Source of the DNA: Bacteroidaceae bacterium
GTDB taxonomy: Bacteria; Bacteroidota; Bacteroidia; Bacteroidales; Bacteroidaceae
DNA: 64,000 nucleotides
Assembly: GCA_017416805.1 (NCBI GenBank)
Contig: JAFQBB010000038.1
Span: 1-64,000 of the forward strand
Direction of reading: 5' to 3'
Positions 61,489-64,000 of this stretch are shown piece after piece; within the stretch, counting starts at the first letter, position 1; each line of letters starts with the position of its first letter. Made by a program: the position numbers and the translations under genes. The notes beneath the pieces are model-generated. The model worked only from the letters and a program-made list of their open reading frames with translations. It ran no database searches and was not told the DNA's origin.

Positions 61489-62511
61489 TCATTTCATCCA
61501 CCGCTCAAACCCTTCGCTATAGCAAGCAGCAAACTCGCCTTGTTCATTAGCATAGATAAAGTAGCCTTGCAATTCGGGATGACGGTCGCAGATGGCCAAA
61601 GCAGAATCAAGCCCCAACACCATGAACGAGGTGGCATAGGCATCCGCCACAGCACAAGTCGGGGCAAGAACGGTGGCTGAAAGGATGGAATGCTGCACAG
61701 GATACCCCGTCCGCGGATCAATGGTATGGGCATACTTCTTACCATCGCGATAATAATAGTTACGGTAATTCCCCGATGTGGCCATAGCTATGTCTGTAAC
61801 CCGCAAGACAGTCTGCAATTCGTTGGCCAAAGCCAATGAGTCTTCAATAGGCTTATTTATCCCTATACTCCATTGACTACGTTTCGGGTTCATACCTTTT
61901 ACTATAATCTCGCCCCCTATTTCCACCATGTAGTTACGGACTCCACAACGGTCAAACAAAGTTGCCACAACATCGCATCCATATCCCTTGGCTATGGCAC
62001 TGCAATCCAATTTTACGCATGAATCGGACTTAATGATGCACTCTCCATCATATAGTACACCAGTCATACCGACATACTGAAGCAAGGAATCTATAGTCAG
62101 TGAATCTACTTCCCCACTCTTCTCAAAGCCGAATCCCCAAGCATTGACAAGGGGAGCCACGGTAATGTCAAACGCTCCATGTGTGTCGGCAAAAATATTC
62201 TCGGCCAGACGGAATACATGAAGAAACAAACTGTCAGGTTTCACCGTAGGATCATTACCATTAATGCGACTGATGACAGAACCTTTGTTGAAAGGAGAAA
62301 GCGAAGCGTTTACCTTGCTCAGTTCCTCCTTGATTTGCGGATGAAGGTCCTCTGCATATTGATAGGTTATTTTATAAACCGTCCCGAACACAAAGCCCTC
62401 ATTGGTGCGGTATGGCGAACGGTCTTGCTTGCTCAGAATTATGACTGTACCCACAATCAGCAGTGCAAGGAAAGGCAATTGCCAACGTAATTTTTTTCTT
62501 TTATCGTCCAT
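61489..62511 (-). CDS. apbE: FAD:protein FMN transferase (ApbE)
   Basis: 340 residues. One N-terminal membrane helix (about 11-26) and no lipobox, so it is membrane-anchored facing the periplasm. ApbE text: FVFGTVYKITYQY, LSPFNKGSVISRINGN, HGAFDITVAPLVNAWGFGF, DCSAIAKGYGCDVV, EIGGEIIVKG and HTIDPRTGYPV (Mg-binding). It attaches FMN to threonine of targets such as Na+-NQR or RnfG. Such targets are not in this window. Stop lies 84 bp from the HTCS stop (convergent). Confidence 0.93.
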   Translation of the reverse strand: MDDKRKKLRWQLPFLALLIVGTVIILSKQDRSPYRTNEGFVFGTVYKITYQYAEDLHPQIKEELSKVNASLSPFNKGSVISRINGNDPTVKPDSLFLHVFRLAENIFADTHGAFDITVAPLVNAWGFGFEKSGEVDSLTIDSLLQYVGMTGVLYDGECIIKSDSCVKLDCSAIAKGYGCDVVATLFDRCGVRNYMVEIGGEIIVKGMNPKRSQWSIGINKPIEDSLALANELQTVLRVTDIAMATSGNYRNYYYRDGKKYAHTIDPRTGYPVQHSILSATVLAPTCAVADAYATSFMVLGLDSALAICDRHPELQGYFIYANEQGEFAACYSEGFERWMK

Positions 62512-62562
62512 ATTTTCAATTGACTATTATTCTCTTCCCTTCCAAGGGAGATAGACGGGGGC

Positions 62563-63135
62563 TTACCCCATCAAATGCTCATACAATATCCGACACCCGA
62601 TAGCAATCAGTATCAGTCCGCCAAGAGGTTCTACAGGCAAACGGAAGCGCTTACCGAACCCTACTCCTACCGCATAACCCAACAGGGAAAGCACGCCCGA
62701 CACTAATGTAATGACAAGCAAAGGAAAGATCATCTCGTTCAAACCGGCAATACCGACACAGGCAAATGATATGCCTATAGCCAAAGCATCAATGCTGACA
62801 GCAATGCCCAACAGAAGGATTGTCCACAAATCTGAAGGATCGAAATGGTGTTCACTCTTCTCACCCTTCATTCCTTCATACACCATACGCCCACCCAAGA
62901 ATAAGAGCAGGCCAAAAGCTATCCAATGGTCAAAAGCCTCTATCACTCCATGCAGATAGCGGGTACACATCCATCCCAAAAGGGGCATCAATCCTTGAAA
63001 CAGACCGAAAGAAAGTGTCACCCAAAAAGCTGTCCTGCCACACCACCGACGTTGGATAATACCTGCAGCCACAGCCACAGTCAGGCAATCCATAGCCAAA
63101 GCCAAGGCCAAAAGCCAGATTTCAAGCGACGACAT
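62563..63135 (-). CDS. mntP: Manganese efflux pump MntP
   Basis: 190 residues, six hydrophobic helices. Family marks: LALAMDCLTVAVAAGI near the start (Asp16), GMKGEK loop after residue 90, and IAVSIDALAIGISFACVG with the second Asp. The acidic residues in TM helices 1 and 4 are those required in MntP (YebN). It exports Mn2+. It lies 51 bp before apbE on the same strand. I could not see a yybP-ykoY riboswitch in the 137-bp leader region. Confidence 0.93.
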   Translation of the reverse strand: MSSLEIWLLALALAMDCLTVAVAAGIIQRRWCGRTAFWVTLSFGLFQGLMPLLGWMCTRYLHGVIEAFDHWIAFGLLLFLGGRMVYEGMKGEKSEHHFDPSDLWTILLLGIAVSIDALAIGISFACVGIAGLNEMIFPLLVITLVSGVLSLLGYAVGVGFGKRFRLPVEPLGGLILIAIGCRILYEHLMG

Positions 63136-63272
63136 ACTTATCTTTATATTTAGGGAATTCTGTCATGATTCACCTCTCATTCACAGATGATGCAGAGTTT
63201 CTGATTCAAAGTTCAATACAAACTGCACTATTGTTTTTTATCTCCTTTTATTCATTCAATCCTCCATCCCTT

Positions 63273-63995
63273 TCACTTCTTATACGGGATGCAATAGACC
63301 AAGTCATAAGTAGCTCCGAAACGGGTATTGTCGTTTTCGCCAAATCCCGGGATGTACCATGGTTCTGCATTAGGACTATTTTCCACACTGAAGCGTATCT
63401 TGTATCGGAAAGTCCATCCCATGTGAAGGTTCTTGTAAATTTGGGCACGTACTCCCACCAGCAGTTCGCCCCACCAGGCATGACTCTTTATCCCCTCGAA
63501 ATGAAAAGGAGCCTCACCTCCCCAGACCGGATCGGTCAGCGGAGGGCCGTCTATATCATATTCGAATGCGGTATATCCCACACGCAAACCTGCCAAAATG
63601 TATCCGGGACGCTTTTTCTTGTATTGCACATTATAGTTTGCACCCAGCCGGAAATAAGGAGCTGCAGTCTTATAATGAAGTTCCGTATCCTCGTTTATAG
63701 CATCCGTACTGCCATAACCGGCCTCCACAATGGGATAGAAACGGTTGTATAGGTTCACCTCCAAGGCAGCCTCGACACTGAAAAAATCTCCACCCAGTAC
63801 AGACCAGCCGGGTCCTACAAGATCGGTCATGACATTCACCCCTTGAAAAGCAGGAATGGTATCCGTCAGATCAAGCCATTGGGCTATCTTGCTACGCTCC
63901 GGTTCCACGGGTTTGCGTTGTTTACGCATCTGCGCACCTGCCGGAAGTATGGCCAATAAGGCACTAATTGCTAACAGTATAATAGATCTTGACAT
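63273..63995 (-). CDS. Outer-membrane beta-barrel protein, DUF6048-like
   Basis: 240 residues. The signal peptide ends near LPAGAQ (about 22). After a short linker the protein alternates aromatic beta-strands: VNLYNRFYPIVEAGYGSTDAI, APYFRLGANYNV, GYILAGLRVGYTAF, WWGELLVGVRAQIY, HMGWTFRYKIRFSV. It ends GATYDLVYCIPYKK. This fits a 240-residue barrel family seen in Bacteroides (I believe DUF6048). Function unknown. The start lies 5 bases from the window edge, so upstream neighbours are not visible. Confidence 0.75.
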   Translation of the reverse strand: MSRSIILLAISALLAILPAGAQMRKQRKPVEPERSKIAQWLDLTDTIPAFQGVNVMTDLVGPGWSVLGGDFFSVEAALEVNLYNRFYPIVEAGYGSTDAINEDTELHYKTAAPYFRLGANYNVQYKKKRPGYILAGLRVGYTAFEYDIDGPPLTDPVWGGEAPFHFEGIKSHAWWGELLVGVRAQIYKNLHMGWTFRYKIRFSVENSPNAEPWYIPGFGENDNTRFGATYDLVYCIPYKK

Positions 63996-64000
63996 TTTCT

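Noticed and set aside
62512-63272. yybP-ykoY manganese riboswitch ahead of mntP
   Set aside because: No matching motif or structure visible in the short leader.
1-64000. tRNA or rRNA genes
   Set aside because: No cloverleaf or conserved rRNA stretch was seen, although only by eye.

Overview
The window looks like a chromosomal segment of a gut Bacteroidales bacterium (Bacteroides/Phocaeicola type). The evidence is SusC/SusD pairs, a one-protein hybrid two-component regulator (HTCS), many Bacteroides-style promoters (TAnnTTTG -7 element, usually no Shine-Dalgarno), lipoproteins with short signal peptides, and families such as DUF6048, DUF2461 and DUF4143. GC looks mid-range, and I saw no tRNA or rRNA.

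Layout. 1-13.5 kb is mostly housekeeping. It holds the tail of a large surface protein, a secreted unknown, a LOG/SIS/PfkB sugar-phosphate operon (minus), an M16 peptidase, a two-gene ATPase + DUF4435/TOPRIM module resembling the PARIS and OLD defence families, and rplS. It ends in a phosphate regulon: phoR-phoB on the minus strand, divergent from pstSCAB, with a good Pho-box candidate between them. 13.9-26.6 kb is a pectin (rhamnogalacturonan-I) degradation region with rhamnose mutarotase, a GH105 lipoprotein, a PL11 lyase, a PL26-like exolyase and a second GH105. It is interrupted by a lipoprotein of unknown role, a Fic protein and a DUF4143 ATPase. 27.6-46 kb is one long minus-strand operon, FAS1 - SusC - SusD - FAS1 - FAS1 - SusC - SusD, followed by a secreted lectin-like protein with its own promoter. 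46.7-48.7 kb encodes a fimbrillin-like/BspA-repeat surface lipoprotein and a 55-residue peptide. 49-61.4 kb holds a GH2 enzyme, a 1570-residue PL11 lyase fused to a beta-strand-repeat tail, and the divergent HTCS that probably controls the locus. 61.5-64 kb has apbE, mntP and an outer-membrane beta-barrel protein.

How the genes fit together (inference). The SusCD/FAS1 operon would bind and import pectin fragments. PL11, PL26 and GH2 would cut rhamnogalacturonan outside or in the periplasm, GH105 enzymes would remove the unsaturated uronic acid, and RhaM would interconvert rhamnose anomers. The HTCS would sense an oligosaccharide and switch the locus on.

The intergenic DNA is unusually structured. 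It contains four copies of a hairpin element of about 140-190 bp, a dispersed 15-base motif (TACCGGACACCAATA), and three unrelated-sequence tandem arrays of dyad-symmetric units with 21-24 bp periods. In one of these arrays the dyad arms covary.
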